From NCBI RefSeq assembly GCF_030271835.1, contig NZ_CP127389.1, positions 3,012,001 through 3,076,000 of the forward strand: a stretch of DNA of 64,000 nucleotides. The letters are read 5' to 3'. Below the pieces are notes generated by a model that was given only the letters and a program-made list of their open reading frames with translations, did not search any database and had not been told where the DNA came from. Position 1 is the first letter of the stretch, and each line of letters begins with the position of its first letter. This DNA is from Proteus appendicitidis. GTDB lineage: Bacteria; Pseudomonadota; Gammaproteobacteria; Enterobacterales; Enterobacteriaceae. Made by a program: the position numbers and the translations under genes. Of the stretch, positions 52,272-62,411 are shown one piece after another.

Positions 52272-54796
52272 GCATCATTGATCTCGTAAAAAACACACTG
52301 ATTGGACAAAATCGCTATCACCTTAATGTACAAGGTTGTGATAATTTATTTGATGTCGAACATTTCACGGGCCGTGAAGCAATTAGCGATACCTATCATT
52401 ATCAAATTACCTTTACCTGCCAAGCGCCAGATTTACAACCACAACAACTGCTGCGTCGTAGTGCAACATTATCCTTTACACCGCCCATCAATAGCATGAT
52501 GGATTTAATCGACCAAGAGCCTATCACCAAGCAAGTTCATGGTGTTGTCACACAATTTCGTCGTCTATCTGGATCTGTCGATGAAGCCCGTTATCAATTA
52601 GTCATTGAACCCGTATTTGCCTTATTACATCATCAAATTCGCTCTCATCGCTTTTTCCTTAATCAGTCAGTCCCTGATGTAGTCAGCCAGATTTTACGTG
52701 AGCATAATTTTAAAGATTGGGAGTTTGAATTTACACTGAAAAATGAATATCCCAAACGGGAACAAATCAACCAATATAATGAAAGTGACCGCCAATTTAT
52801 TGAACGACTATTAAGCGAAGTCGGTATTTTTTATTCGTTCTATTTGCAAGATCAAACACAAACCGAAGTTATTCGTTTTGCCGATCGCCAAAGTGCTTAT
52901 ACCTTTGATAAAACACTGCCTTTAAATAGCCCATCAGGCATGAATGATAATCACCAAGAAAGTGTGTGGGGATTATCATTGCATCATCAAGTGGTTGAAC
53001 AAAATGTCTTAACCAAGGACTACAATCATCGACAAGCACAAGATACCTTGATTTCAGCAGTAACGGATATGACGCGTGGTGAAGGGGATGAAATCCATTA
53101 TGGTGAAGTTTATCATTACCAAGCAAGACATCTTACTCGTGGTGATAAACTCACACCTGAAGCAGAAACCGCCAATTTTTGGGCGCGCCTTGATCATGAG
53201 CGTTTTTTAACTCGTCAAACGCGCTTAAAAGGTGAGAGTAATGCAGATTTTCTCTCTCCATTACAAGTACTGACCATTACTGATAATGCCATTACTTCAT
53301 CACTTCCTTCTGTATTTCAATCACCGATTTTAATCACTCGCTTACGCTTTAGTGGTGGTCGAGAAAAAGCGCTACAAGTGCGTTTTAATGCCGTACCTTA
53401 CAGTGAAACCCTTTGCTGGCGACCTGCTGTTAAGCCTCGTCCTATTATCACAGGCACACTCACCGCACGTATTACCAGTGCTAAAGATAACGATATTTAT
53501 GCGCATCAAAATGAAGACGGTTTTTATTGGGTAAAATTTGATGCCGACCGTGACGAAAAACTGATGGGTTATGAGAGCATGCCAGTGCGCTTGGCAAAAC
53601 CTTATGCGGGTGACACTTATGGAATACACTTTCCATTCATTCAAGGTACTGAGGTCGCCATTGCTTTTCATGAAGGCGATCCGGACAGACCTTATATCGC
53701 CCATGCACTTCATGATTCGCGTCATCCCGATCATATCACTGACAGAAATAACACACGTAACGTTATTCGTACTCCGGCAAATAATAAACTGCGAATGGAA
53801 GATAAGCGTGGGGAAGAACATATCAAAATCAGCACAGAATACGGGGGAAAATCTCAATTAAATTTAGGTCATATTGTCGATGCTAACCGTGAGAAACGTG
53901 GTGAAGGTTTTGAGTTGCGTACTGATAGTTGGGGGGCGATAAGAGCAGGTAAAGGATTATTTATTAGTGCAGATAATCAAGCAAGAGCAGATGGTGAAGT
54001 GCTGGCGATGGAGGAGGCTCAGTCACAACTCACTGCTGCATTAATAGAAATGCAAACCTTAACTCAAAGTGCAGAACACGCCAGCGCTCTCGCTTCTAAT
54101 ATTCAACAACAGCAAGAAAGCTTAGAAAAAAAACTAATCCAATTAAAAAAATCGGTGCTATTAGCCAGCGCACCTGACGGAATTGCACTCACTAGTGGTA
54201 ATAATTTACAACTTTCTGCTGAACAGAACCTAACACTAACCGCAAGCCAACAAGTCGATATTGGTGCATTTAAAAAATTCACTTTAGCAGCCGGTGAAAT
54301 GATGAGTTTTTTTTCCAGAATGGGGGCTAAAATTTTCGCTAAAACAGGCGATATAGAAATTCAAGCACAAGATGGTCGTCTATCAACATGGTCTACACAA
54401 GATTCAATCATAAGTAGTGGTAAAAAGATGGTGTTATCAGCTCAAGAAGAATTACTTTTATCTTGTGGTGGCGGATATATACGAATTAAAGATGGCGATG
54501 TAGAAATTGGAGGACCAGGAAAGCTATTAATTAAAAACAATGGCATTCAAAAATTAGGCCCACAAAGTGTAGAAAGTGCCATGAAATCTTTTTCACCAGA
54601 AGAATTTAGTGAATGGTTCATTATTAAAAATCCGCTTTCAGGAGAGCCTATTGCTAATCAGCGTTATCAAATTACATTACCTAGTGGTGAAATTATAAAA
54701 GGCATTTCTGACTCCGAAGGTAAAACAACTCGAGTCAATTCTAATGCAATAAACGATATTCTAATTAAATTATTGCCTTACGAAGAAAATAAATAA
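52268..54796 (+). CDS. vgrG: T6SS spike protein VgrG (TssI) with C-terminal extension
   Basis: An 842-aa VgrG: gp27-like base (FTGREAISDTYHYQITF, YNESDRQFIERLLSEVGIFY), gp5 OB-fold (YWVKFDADRDEKLMGYESMP, RLAKPYAGDTYGIHFPF), and DUF2345 with a predicted helix rich in Q and E (about 575-625). The last 65 or so residues (PLSGEPIANQRYQITLPSGE and after) look like a transthyretin-type adaptor domain used to load effectors. The cargo is probably the Tle3-type lipases encoded next. Its stop overlaps the first lipoprotein ATG. Confidence 0.93.
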   Translation: MSIIDLVKNTLIGQNRYHLNVQGCDNLFDVEHFTGREAISDTYHYQITFTCQAPDLQPQQLLRRSATLSFTPPINSMMDLIDQEPITKQVHGVVTQFRRLSGSVDEARYQLVIEPVFALLHHQIRSHRFFLNQSVPDVVSQILREHNFKDWEFEFTLKNEYPKREQINQYNESDRQFIERLLSEVGIFYSFYLQDQTQTEVIRFADRQSAYTFDKTLPLNSPSGMNDNHQESVWGLSLHHQVVEQNVLTKDYNHRQAQDTLISAVTDMTRGEGDEIHYGEVYHYQARHLTRGDKLTPEAETANFWARLDHERFLTRQTRLKGESNADFLSPLQVLTITDNAITSSLPSVFQSPILITRLRFSGGREKALQVRFNAVPYSETLCWRPAVKPRPIITGTLTARITSAKDNDIYAHQNEDGFYWVKFDADRDEKLMGYESMPVRLAKPYAGDTYGIHFPFIQGTEVAIAFHEGDPDRPYIAHALHDSRHPDHITDRNNTRNVIRTPANNKLRMEDKRGEEHIKISTEYGGKSQLNLGHIVDANREKRGEGFELRTDSWGAIRAGKGLFISADNQARADGEVLAMEEAQSQLTAALIEMQTLTQSAEHASALASNIQQQQESLEKKLIQLKKSVLLASAPDGIALTSGNNLQLSAEQNLTLTASQQVDIGAFKKFTLAAGEMMSFFSRMGAKIFAKTGDIEIQAQDGRLSTWSTQDSIISSGKKMVLSAQEELLLSCGGGYIRIKDGDVEIGGPGKLLIKNNGIQKLGPQSVESAMKSFSPEEFSEWFIIKNPLSGEPIANQRYQITLPSGEIIKGISDSEGKTTRVNSNAINDILIKLLPYEENK

Positions 54797-55563
54797 TGAG
54801 ATACAAATTATCGTATTTTTTTATTTTACTTTTATCTATATCGACACTTTCGGGCTGTTTATCATTAAAAGAAAAAGCCGCAATTAAAGCAGAACAAGAT
54901 AAAATTGAACAGCAACGTCAATTAGCCGAATTGCGGAAAACCTTTAAACCGCCGGTGGTTATTTACCGCATTGACGACCATCGCTTTTTTACCCTTGAAG
55001 AATTTAATGAAAAACGCGAAGGCTATACATTTTATAACAACACACAAACTCAGGCTCACTTTAAAGTGTATAACAGTTCAGCATGTAATTTTCACGGCCG
55101 TTTAATTTGGGCTGCCACACAGGATGACTATATTGCTTTTCCAGCGACCTCCAGCAATTGGTATGGCTGCGCAGGACGGCGCGATAGCTGCCAAAGCTCG
55201 ATTTTGCTCTACTTTAAAGGAGAATTAGTTCCACTTATTGCACCAATGGGTAGTAAAACACTTAATCCCGTTAATGAAGCAAGAAAATTTACCCTTGTAG
55301 TCACTGATACCCATTATTATATAGGTAGAAGTCATAGTAGTTCTCCACAAGAAGATCCTTTAACCAATTTATATTGGAAAAAAGAGCCTTATCCCACCCT
55401 TGAAGAAGTGAAACATCGAACATGGAAACCTCATACATTAGAAGCCCCTTCCTATGAAATAAAAACCCCATCAGGACAAACTCAATTTGATTGCAGTGAT
55501 CCCTCTATTTCCCCGATGTCAAAGTTAGGGGATTACGGGCAAGATTATAAAATTAATAAATAA
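54796..55563 (+). CDS. Tli3-like immunity lipoprotein, copy 1
   Basis: The 255-aa protein has a lipobox LSGC at residues 18-21, then a charged helix KEKAAIKAEQDKIEQQRQ and a globular domain with conserved Cys residues (SACNFHGRL, YGCAGRRDSCQSS, FDCSDPS). It should be anchored at the membrane in the periplasm. The position beside Tle3-type lipases suggests immunity against them; the Tli3 label is from recalled family naming. The ATG overlaps the vgrG stop and has no strong ribosome site, so it depends on coupled translation. Confidence 0.75.
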   Translation: MRYKLSYFFILLLSISTLSGCLSLKEKAAIKAEQDKIEQQRQLAELRKTFKPPVVIYRIDDHRFFTLEEFNEKREGYTFYNNTQTQAHFKVYNSSACNFHGRLIWAATQDDYIAFPATSSNWYGCAGRRDSCQSSILLYFKGELVPLIAPMGSKTLNPVNEARKFTLVVTDTHYYIGRSHSSSPQEDPLTNLYWKKEPYPTLEEVKHRTWKPHTLEAPSYEIKTPSGQTQFDCSDPSISPMSKLGDYGQDYKINK

Positions 55564-55613
55564 TATTTATCACCATGGCAAAATAAAATACCACCATGCA
55601 AATAAGGATAATT

Positions 55614-56384
55614 ATGTTATTACTTCGAATAAAATGGCCCACGCTTTTAATATTTAGCATCACCCTATTAACCGGTTGTTTATCATTAAAAGAAAAAGCC
55701 GCAATTAAAGCAGAACAAGATAAAATTGAACAACAACGTCAATTAGCGGAATTACGAAAAACCTTTAAACCGCCCGTGGTTATTTACCGCATTGACGACC
55801 ATCGCTTTTTTACCCTTGAAGAATTTAATGAAAAACGTGAGGGCTATACGTTTTATAACAACACGCAAACGCAAGCCCATTTCAAGGTGTATAACAGTTC
55901 AGCATGTAATTTTCACGGCCGTTTAATTTGGGCAGCCACACAAGATGACTATATTGCTTTTCCTGCTACATCCAGTAATTGGCATGGCTGTGCCGGTCGG
56001 CGTGATGCCTGCCAAAGCTCAATTCTACAGTACTTTAAAGGGAAATTCATGCCTGTAGTTATGCCTTTGGGCAATAAAACACTCAACCCAGTGAAAGAGA
56101 CTGAATATTTCACTCTTGTGGTAACAGATAATCACTTTTATATAGGAAAAGGCTATACTCCTCCTCCTAAAAAAGAACCATTAAGCGACTTATATTGGGA
56201 AAAATACTCTTATGATACAAATGAAGATATAAAAAATAGAATATCAAAGCCTTATACGTTAGAAGCCCCTTCCTATGAAATAAAAACCCCATCAGGACAA
56301 ACTCAATTTGATTGCAGTGATCCCTCTATTTCTCCGATGTCAAAGTTAGGGGATTACGGGCAAGATTATAAAATTAATAAATAA
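55614..56384 (+). CDS. Tli3-like immunity lipoprotein, copy 2
   Basis: This 256-aa protein has lipobox LTGC and is nearly identical to copy 1 up to about residue 130 and over the last 40 residues. The middle (PPPKKEPLSDLYWEKYSYD) differs strongly. AAGGA lies 5 bp before the ATG at 55614; the earlier ATG at 55596 overlaps that site and is not used. The 5' flank, including AATATTTATCACCATGG, is repeated before copy 3, so duplication included the spacer. Confidence 0.75.
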   Translation: MLLLRIKWPTLLIFSITLLTGCLSLKEKAAIKAEQDKIEQQRQLAELRKTFKPPVVIYRIDDHRFFTLEEFNEKREGYTFYNNTQTQAHFKVYNSSACNFHGRLIWAATQDDYIAFPATSSNWHGCAGRRDACQSSILQYFKGKFMPVVMPLGNKTLNPVKETEYFTLVVTDNHFYIGKGYTPPPKKEPLSDLYWEKYSYDTNEDIKNRISKPYTLEAPSYEIKTPSGQTQFDCSDPSISPMSKLGDYGQDYKINK

Positions 56385-56434
56385 TATTTATCACCATGGC
56401 GAAATAAAATGTCACCATGCAAATAAGGATAATT

Positions 56435-57205
56435 ATGTTATTACTTCGAATAAAATGGCCCACGCTTTTAATATTTAGCATCACCCTATTAACCGGTTGT
56501 TTATCATTAAAAGAAAAAGCCGCAATTAAAGCAGAACAAGATAAAATTGAACAGCAACGCCAATTAGCCGAATTGCGGAAAACCTTTAAACCGCCCGTGG
56601 TTATTTACCGCATTGACGACCATCGCTTTTTTACTCTTGAAGAATTTAATGAAAAACGTGAGGGCTATACGTTTTATAACAACACGCAAACTCAAGCCCA
56701 TTTTAAGGTGTATAACGGTTCAGCATGTAATTTTCATGGCCGTTTAATTTGGGCAGCACAATCTGATGAGTATATTGCTTTTCCCGCTGTTGATAGTAAT
56801 TGGGAAGGCTGTGCAGGACGTCGAGATGCCTGCCAAAGCTCGATTTTGCTCTACTTTAAAGGAGAATTAGTTCCACTTGTTGCGCCACTTGGAAATAAAA
56901 CACTTAATCCTGTGCATGAAACCACTTATTTTACTATTGCGGTAACAGATACCCATTATTACATAGGGGAAAGTTTTAATCCCTCTCCCCGAGAAGTACC
57001 ATTAAATATTTCATATTGGAAAAAAGAGCCTTATCCCACCCTTGAAGAAGTGAAACATCGAACATGGAAACCTCATACATTAGAAGCTCCTAATCCAGAA
57101 ATAAAAACCCAATCAGGACAAACTCAATTTGATTGCAGTGATCCCTCTATTTCCCCGATGTCAAAGTTAGGTGACTATGGCGTGGATTATAGAATTAAAA
57201 AATAG
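56435..57205 (+). CDS. Tli3-like immunity lipoprotein, copy 3
   Basis: The N-terminus is identical to copy 2 through the lipobox and the first 80 residues. A central block (KKEPYPTLEEVKHRTWKPHT) is shared with copy 1 but not copy 2. It also has its own substitutions (AAQSDEYIAFPAVDSNWEG) and a diverged end (DYGVDYRIKK). The mosaic points to recombination among copies. It directly precedes the first lipase and is the most likely cognate immunity. Confidence 0.75.
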   Translation: MLLLRIKWPTLLIFSITLLTGCLSLKEKAAIKAEQDKIEQQRQLAELRKTFKPPVVIYRIDDHRFFTLEEFNEKREGYTFYNNTQTQAHFKVYNGSACNFHGRLIWAAQSDEYIAFPAVDSNWEGCAGRRDACQSSILLYFKGELVPLVAPLGNKTLNPVHETTYFTIAVTDTHYYIGESFNPSPREVPLNISYWKKEPYPTLEEVKHRTWKPHTLEAPNPEIKTQSGQTQFDCSDPSISPMSKLGDYGVDYRIKK

Positions 57206-57252
57206 CGTTATTTAAACACTCCCTTCCCTATTCTATTTAAAAGATAAACGTG

Positions 57253-59436
57253 ATGAACCAAGATAAGACAAAAACAACCCGGTGGTTAAAACCCAAAGAG
57301 CACCTTGATGGTACTCAAGAGTGGAAATCAAGTACTCATGCTTCTGATATCGGTGGCGAAATTCATGTTAAACCTCATTTACCCGGTATTATTATTTTTG
57401 TTCATGGAGTTAATTCTGAAGGGGAATGGTATGAAGATGCTGAAAAATTTTTATGTGAAGGGCTAAATAAACGTTTAAATCTCCCTAAAAAATTTAAATT
57501 AAAAGCTAATGAATATTATATAAATAGATTTTACCCTGATAAAATAGATATTGAAAATAGTCGCTATAATATTGAGCACAATTCACACGAAATAAAAAAT
57601 TTACATAATTCCCCCATTATTCGTTTTTATTGGGGATACCGCGCTAAGGATAATGAAATAGGGAAATATAATATCCCATTAAAAAATAAAAAAGGGGATA
57701 GCTACCTTCGATTAAAAAAAAATATTATAACAAAACCAGATGATGATAAAAATTCAGAAGAAGATAATTTTATAAAAAAAAGTTATCAAGAATATTCCGC
57801 TTTATCTGTACCCAAATCAGATCATTATGACCCATACTTCCCACTAACTAGCGCTAAAGAAAAAAGTTTATTTATTTCTCAAAAATTGTCTCAAAGATAT
57901 GGTCCTTTCTATTGGAATGGTGGTCCTTTTCAAAATGGGACTAATCAGTTATTCAGTTTATGGAGCGAATACGGTTTCTCTGGGAGTGTAGCTGCTTTTA
58001 TTGATTTGCAATGGTTTAATCCTGAATCAGATCGATTATTAACAGACAGTCCTCCACGCAATTACTATGCTCATGCCGTAGAAAGACTGTCGAAATTGAT
58101 CGCGATGATCCGAGAGTATAATTCTCACGATACTATCAGTGTGATTTCCCATAGCCAAGGCACTATGATTGCCTTAGCTGCAGCTGCAATTAATCCACCT
58201 GATGCATTGTTTGTTTTAAACTCGCCTTATGCTTTGCATAACTACACTTTAAATGCCGTCTCTTATCCTCTTAGTGAACAAATTAGTGCAGAACAACGAG
58301 AAGCGACTCTTCAGGCCATTATTAATAAAGTGGCTGAAAATAAGGATAAGCTTAAAAATCATCCCTGTGGGTATAAAGGCCTTGTTGTGGGGCTAAATGA
58401 GGAGGGAAAAAGTTGGTCACCTAAAGATAAAATTCGAAAAGTAAATGATAACAATGCGCCCTCACAAGGCTGCTCACTTAAATTAACCGAAAATGATTTT
58501 ATTCAAGAAAGAGATAACCATGGAAGAACCTATATTTATTGTAATCCGCATGATCGTGTAATGGGCGCAGATCCCCTTCGTAGTATTGGCTGGAACGGTA
58601 TTCCTAATGTATTTGATTGCAAAACAAAACAATATTCTTTCTCACCATTTTTTACTAGCCAAGAAGAATGTACGTTATATGTCCGTATATTAGGAAGAAA
58701 CATGCCTTGTGGAGGCCCTCCAGATTCACCAACTGATGCCAATAAAAGTACTATTTTTTGTGATGACAAAAGCCAATATTGTGATGGTACCTCTTTTTGG
58801 GAAAATAATACTAAACCCACGCATTATATGACATGGCCTAAACCTGATAAAAATACCAAAATTTATATTAATGGCCCCGAAGTACCTAATCCCATCCAAA
58901 GCAATGAAATGCTAGAGTTTGATGAAACTTACACAAATGGTATTACGGATTTTAAAGCCGCAAGAAACAATAAAGGCCTCTATGGATATGGATTTGGTCA
59001 AGTTGACCCTATTGAAAATAAACCCATTGATGCTGACTATTATTATTTAATTGATTTTTATGATTATGATCGGATCCAAGTACCTTTAACTGATGAAGAG
59101 AAAAAAGCACGTCGCAATGATCCTAATCTTCATGCAAGTGAAAAAAATGAGACTCATCGATTTGAAACACTAAAAGAGAGTCGTGACCGGTTTCGTACTT
59201 ATATACAACGTGGCACTGACCATAGTTCATTACCTAAAGATAAAAATTTCTTAAAACGTGTTGTCGCTTATGATTTACCGATTGGTTATTGTGAAATAGG
59301 TAAATCTCCAGAAAAAATGAATGAATTAAGAAAGTTTGCTGATTGGCAGAGTGGTTTAGATGATTATATGGAAAGTGGAAAATTAATTCCTTTCGATATG
59401 CCTGATATTATAAAAAACCCTTTAAATAAAAAATAA
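57253..59436 (+). CDS. Tle3-like T6SS lipase effector, copy 1
   Basis: A 727-aa alpha/beta-hydrolase without signal peptide. The oxyanion strand is PGIIIFVHGVNSEGEWY, and the nucleophile is Ser301 in VISHSQGTM, an S-H-S-Q-G elbow in place of GxSxG. Later NHGRTYIYCNPHDRVMG probably holds the catalytic Asp or His. The C-terminal part, ending near FADWQSGLDDYMESGK, fits DUF3274/Tle3_C. Tle3 proteins are phospholipases delivered into the target periplasm. GTG at 57250 and ATG at 57253 are both possible starts; the ribosome site is weak, which suits tight control. Confidence 0.8.
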   Translation: MNQDKTKTTRWLKPKEHLDGTQEWKSSTHASDIGGEIHVKPHLPGIIIFVHGVNSEGEWYEDAEKFLCEGLNKRLNLPKKFKLKANEYYINRFYPDKIDIENSRYNIEHNSHEIKNLHNSPIIRFYWGYRAKDNEIGKYNIPLKNKKGDSYLRLKKNIITKPDDDKNSEEDNFIKKSYQEYSALSVPKSDHYDPYFPLTSAKEKSLFISQKLSQRYGPFYWNGGPFQNGTNQLFSLWSEYGFSGSVAAFIDLQWFNPESDRLLTDSPPRNYYAHAVERLSKLIAMIREYNSHDTISVISHSQGTMIALAAAAINPPDALFVLNSPYALHNYTLNAVSYPLSEQISAEQREATLQAIINKVAENKDKLKNHPCGYKGLVVGLNEEGKSWSPKDKIRKVNDNNAPSQGCSLKLTENDFIQERDNHGRTYIYCNPHDRVMGADPLRSIGWNGIPNVFDCKTKQYSFSPFFTSQEECTLYVRILGRNMPCGGPPDSPTDANKSTIFCDDKSQYCDGTSFWENNTKPTHYMTWPKPDKNTKIYINGPEVPNPIQSNEMLEFDETYTNGITDFKAARNNKGLYGYGFGQVDPIENKPIDADYYYLIDFYDYDRIQVPLTDEEKKARRNDPNLHASEKNETHRFETLKESRDRFRTYIQRGTDHSSLPKDKNFLKRVVAYDLPIGYCEIGKSPEKMNELRKFADWQSGLDDYMESGKLIPFDMPDIIKNPLNKK

Positions 59437-59489
59437 TTCCCACTTAAATTAAAGACCTGAAATAAGCTAATAATTAATAAGGATAAGCC

Positions 59490-60227
59490 ATGTTAATTAA
59501 TTTATTTAAATTACCTTTTATTTTTATTATTAGCGCCACCTTACTTTCTGGCTGTTTATCATTAAAAGAAAAAGCCACTATAAAAATGCTAGAAGATGAT
59601 TTAGTTCATCTACATTCAATTCTAGAAGAAGCTAAAAATCTAGCACCACCTAGTATTATTTATCGTATTGATGAACATCGTTTTTTTACACTAGAACAAT
59701 ATAACCAAAAACGAGGAGGAATGACTTACTACAACAATACACAAAAAGGTATTCATCAAAAAATTCTGGACTCGTCAGCTTGCCGCTATAAAGGCCGATT
59801 AATTTGGTCAACTGATAGAGACGATGCTTTCGCTTTTCCTTCTGTATTGAGTAGCCGATATAGTCAATGCGTTGGAACAAAATATGGATGTATCAATGTT
59901 ATTTTAATCACATTAAATGGAGGGAAAAAATTCGCTCCTACAAATGCCGGTTTTGGTATTACAACTTATGATCCTGAATATTATTCAGCTAATTTTGATA
60001 TTATTGTCACATCAGATGGCTTTTATTTAGGAAAATCTTCTTATAGACAGCAAAATGATGAACTTGATTCCCCTTGGTGGCGTAAATTCTATTTTGATCC
60101 TTCCGACTCTAATTATATTCATGATGATGTAGGCGATAAGGAAACGCCTCCCATTACTTTAAAAACACCTTCTGAGCAAACTCGTTTTGATTGTAGTGAT
60201 CCAGCTATTTATCCTATTTCAAAATAA
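59490..60227 (+). CDS. Tli3-like immunity lipoprotein, copy 4 (diverged)
   Basis: The 245-aa lipoprotein has lipobox LSGC and keeps the CLSLKEKA start, YRIDEHRFFTLEQYN and the FDCSDPAI end of the other copies, but is otherwise clearly diverged (for example HSILEEAKNLAPPS). It lies between the two lipases and is best placed to protect from the second. AAGGA precedes the ATG. Confidence 0.75.
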   Translation: MLINLFKLPFIFIISATLLSGCLSLKEKATIKMLEDDLVHLHSILEEAKNLAPPSIIYRIDEHRFFTLEQYNQKRGGMTYYNNTQKGIHQKILDSSACRYKGRLIWSTDRDDAFAFPSVLSSRYSQCVGTKYGCINVILITLNGGKKFAPTNAGFGITTYDPEYYSANFDIIVTSDGFYLGKSSYRQQNDELDSPWWRKFYFDPSDSNYIHDDVGDKETPPITLKTPSEQTRFDCSDPAIYPISK

Positions 60228-60238
60228 AGGAAAATTTT

Positions 60239-62377
60239 ATGAATAATGGTGATAACAAAGAGACTACTCGTTGGTTAAAAGAAAAAATGTGTATTGATGG
60301 TTCTTATTATTGGCAATCTTGTACAAATGCAACAAATATCGGTGGAGAAATACATGTAAAACCTAATTTACCTGGGATAATTATTCTTGTTCATGGTGTT
60401 CATTCAGAAGGGGAATGGTATTCTACGGCAGAAGAAAATATATGTAATGGATTAAATGAAAGATTAAACTTAACCAATACACCGTATAAACTAACAGCTA
60501 ATAAGTATTATCAACCTACTTTTGTAGTAGATGAAAATAACCTTGATGATAGCCATTATATCTATAAAAAACCTATAAGAGAGTTAATTGAATTAGGAAA
60601 CTCCCCTATTATACGTTTTCATTGGGGATATCGTTCAGATGATAATAAATGGGATGATTATAAAATACCTTTAAAAAATATAGCGGGCGAAAGTTATCAT
60701 CAATTAAAAAACGCAATAGTTAACCCAGAATATAGCTCTACCGATCAAAATAAATGGACATTAGAAGATAAAGAAAAATATCGTATTGCTGAAGAATATC
60801 AATCACTCTCATTCAAAAAACGTAAAATATTTATTTATGAAAAATTAAAAGATAAAGGTCCATTTTTATGGGAAGGTGGTCCATTCCAAAATGGTTGTAA
60901 TCACCTTAAAAGTTTATGGAGTGAATATGGCTTTAGTAGCTGGCCTAAGCTATGGGCAACAATTCCTTTTCCTGCTCCATTTCCTATACCAGTTAATGTT
61001 CAAGCATTTAACCCTGAAACAGATACTTTACTTACTTCTTCGCCATCTCGACAATATTTTGCTCATGCAGCAGGACGACTCGCTAAGTTAATAGCACAAA
61101 TAAGAAAAAATAATAAAGATGACACCGTCACTGTAGTTTCTCATAGTCAAGGCACTATGATTGCCCTAGCCGCTAGCGCAATTGAAGCTCCAGATGCATT
61201 ATTTGTATTAAACTCACCTTATGCCATAGAAGATAAACTATTAAATACGTTCTCCTATCCTTTAAGTGAAAACATTGATAAGGGTACAAGAATAGCAACG
61301 TTAAAAAAGATCATTGATAAAATTGCAAAAAATAAAAACAAACTCAAAAATAATAAAAATAATTTAATTGTTGGATTAACTGAACAAAGAAAAAATTGGA
61401 CTCCTTTTAATACAGAGATAAGTAGAAAAATAAACGTAGAAACACCATCAAAAAAAATTAATAGTATAAAAATAGAGAATGGTGGCACAGTCCAAGAAAG
61501 AGATAATCATGGAAATACTTATATTTATTGTAATCCTCATGATAGAGTCATGGGCTCATCTCCATTAGGCTCAATTGGTTGGAGTGCTATTCCTAATATT
61601 ACACAATATGGCCAAACACAACCTCATCCTATATTTTCATCTTGTGATACTCTTTTTGTTCGCATGCTAGCACGTAATACACCTTGTGGAGAAAAACCCG
61701 ACCCCCAAAATGGTACTTTTACTGTATTTACAGATAAAAATGGGAGGTTTAGAGATGGCTATCCATTTTGGGATAATAAAACAGCCATAATAGATGGTTT
61801 TGTATGGCCTGAACCTGAAAGAAATATGTTTCTAAATATTAATGCACCTGAAGTTCCTACTCCTATAAAGGATTATGAGCAAAGAGATTTCGATGTTGGT
61901 TTTTTAGATAGTGATGAGCCACCTAAAAAGTTTGGGGGTCTTATATATAAAGATAATCAATATCAGCCTGTCACTAGAGAATATTATTATCTAAAATATT
62001 TATACTCTTATGAGAATCGGATCTTAGTTGAATTAACCGATAAAGAAAAAAATCAATTAAGGAAAGACCCACTAGCTACATCCTATGAGAAAAATGTATC
62101 AAAAAGATATGAAACCATGGATGAAATGAGAATACGAATAAGAGATTATATTTGTCGCCCTAATGATCACGGTACTCTACCTCTAAATGTTCATTTACTA
62201 CATCGAATCTTAGCCTTTGATTTACCTATTGGGCATTGTTCCCAAGCTAATAATCCTGAAATGATGGCTGAATTACGTCGCCAAGCAGACTGGTTGAGTA
62301 ATGGTGGTGATGAATATGTAAAAATAGGAAAATTAGATCTTCCTAAAATGCCAGAAGAAATATCCAATCCCGGTTGA
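60239..62377 (+). CDS. Tle3-like T6SS lipase effector, copy 2
   Basis: The 712-aa paralog of the first lipase has GIIILVHGVHSEGEWY, Ser303 in VVSHSQGTM, NHGNTYIYCNPHDRVMG and a related C-terminal region. The middle differs in length and sequence (PFPAPFPIPVNVQ is unique to it). It starts 11 bp after copy 4 of the lipoprotein gene with AAGGA upstream. The divergence of this pair and of its lipoprotein suggests separate effector-immunity specificities. Confidence 0.8.
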   Translation: MNNGDNKETTRWLKEKMCIDGSYYWQSCTNATNIGGEIHVKPNLPGIIILVHGVHSEGEWYSTAEENICNGLNERLNLTNTPYKLTANKYYQPTFVVDENNLDDSHYIYKKPIRELIELGNSPIIRFHWGYRSDDNKWDDYKIPLKNIAGESYHQLKNAIVNPEYSSTDQNKWTLEDKEKYRIAEEYQSLSFKKRKIFIYEKLKDKGPFLWEGGPFQNGCNHLKSLWSEYGFSSWPKLWATIPFPAPFPIPVNVQAFNPETDTLLTSSPSRQYFAHAAGRLAKLIAQIRKNNKDDTVTVVSHSQGTMIALAASAIEAPDALFVLNSPYAIEDKLLNTFSYPLSENIDKGTRIATLKKIIDKIAKNKNKLKNNKNNLIVGLTEQRKNWTPFNTEISRKINVETPSKKINSIKIENGGTVQERDNHGNTYIYCNPHDRVMGSSPLGSIGWSAIPNITQYGQTQPHPIFSSCDTLFVRMLARNTPCGEKPDPQNGTFTVFTDKNGRFRDGYPFWDNKTAIIDGFVWPEPERNMFLNINAPEVPTPIKDYEQRDFDVGFLDSDEPPKKFGGLIYKDNQYQPVTREYYYLKYLYSYENRILVELTDKEKNQLRKDPLATSYEKNVSKRYETMDEMRIRIRDYICRPNDHGTLPLNVHLLHRILAFDLPIGHCSQANNPEMMAELRRQADWLSNGGDEYVKIGKLDLPKMPEEISNPG

Positions 62378-62411
62378 TCAAAAAATTAATAATTTATCTA
62401 GAGAAAATAAA

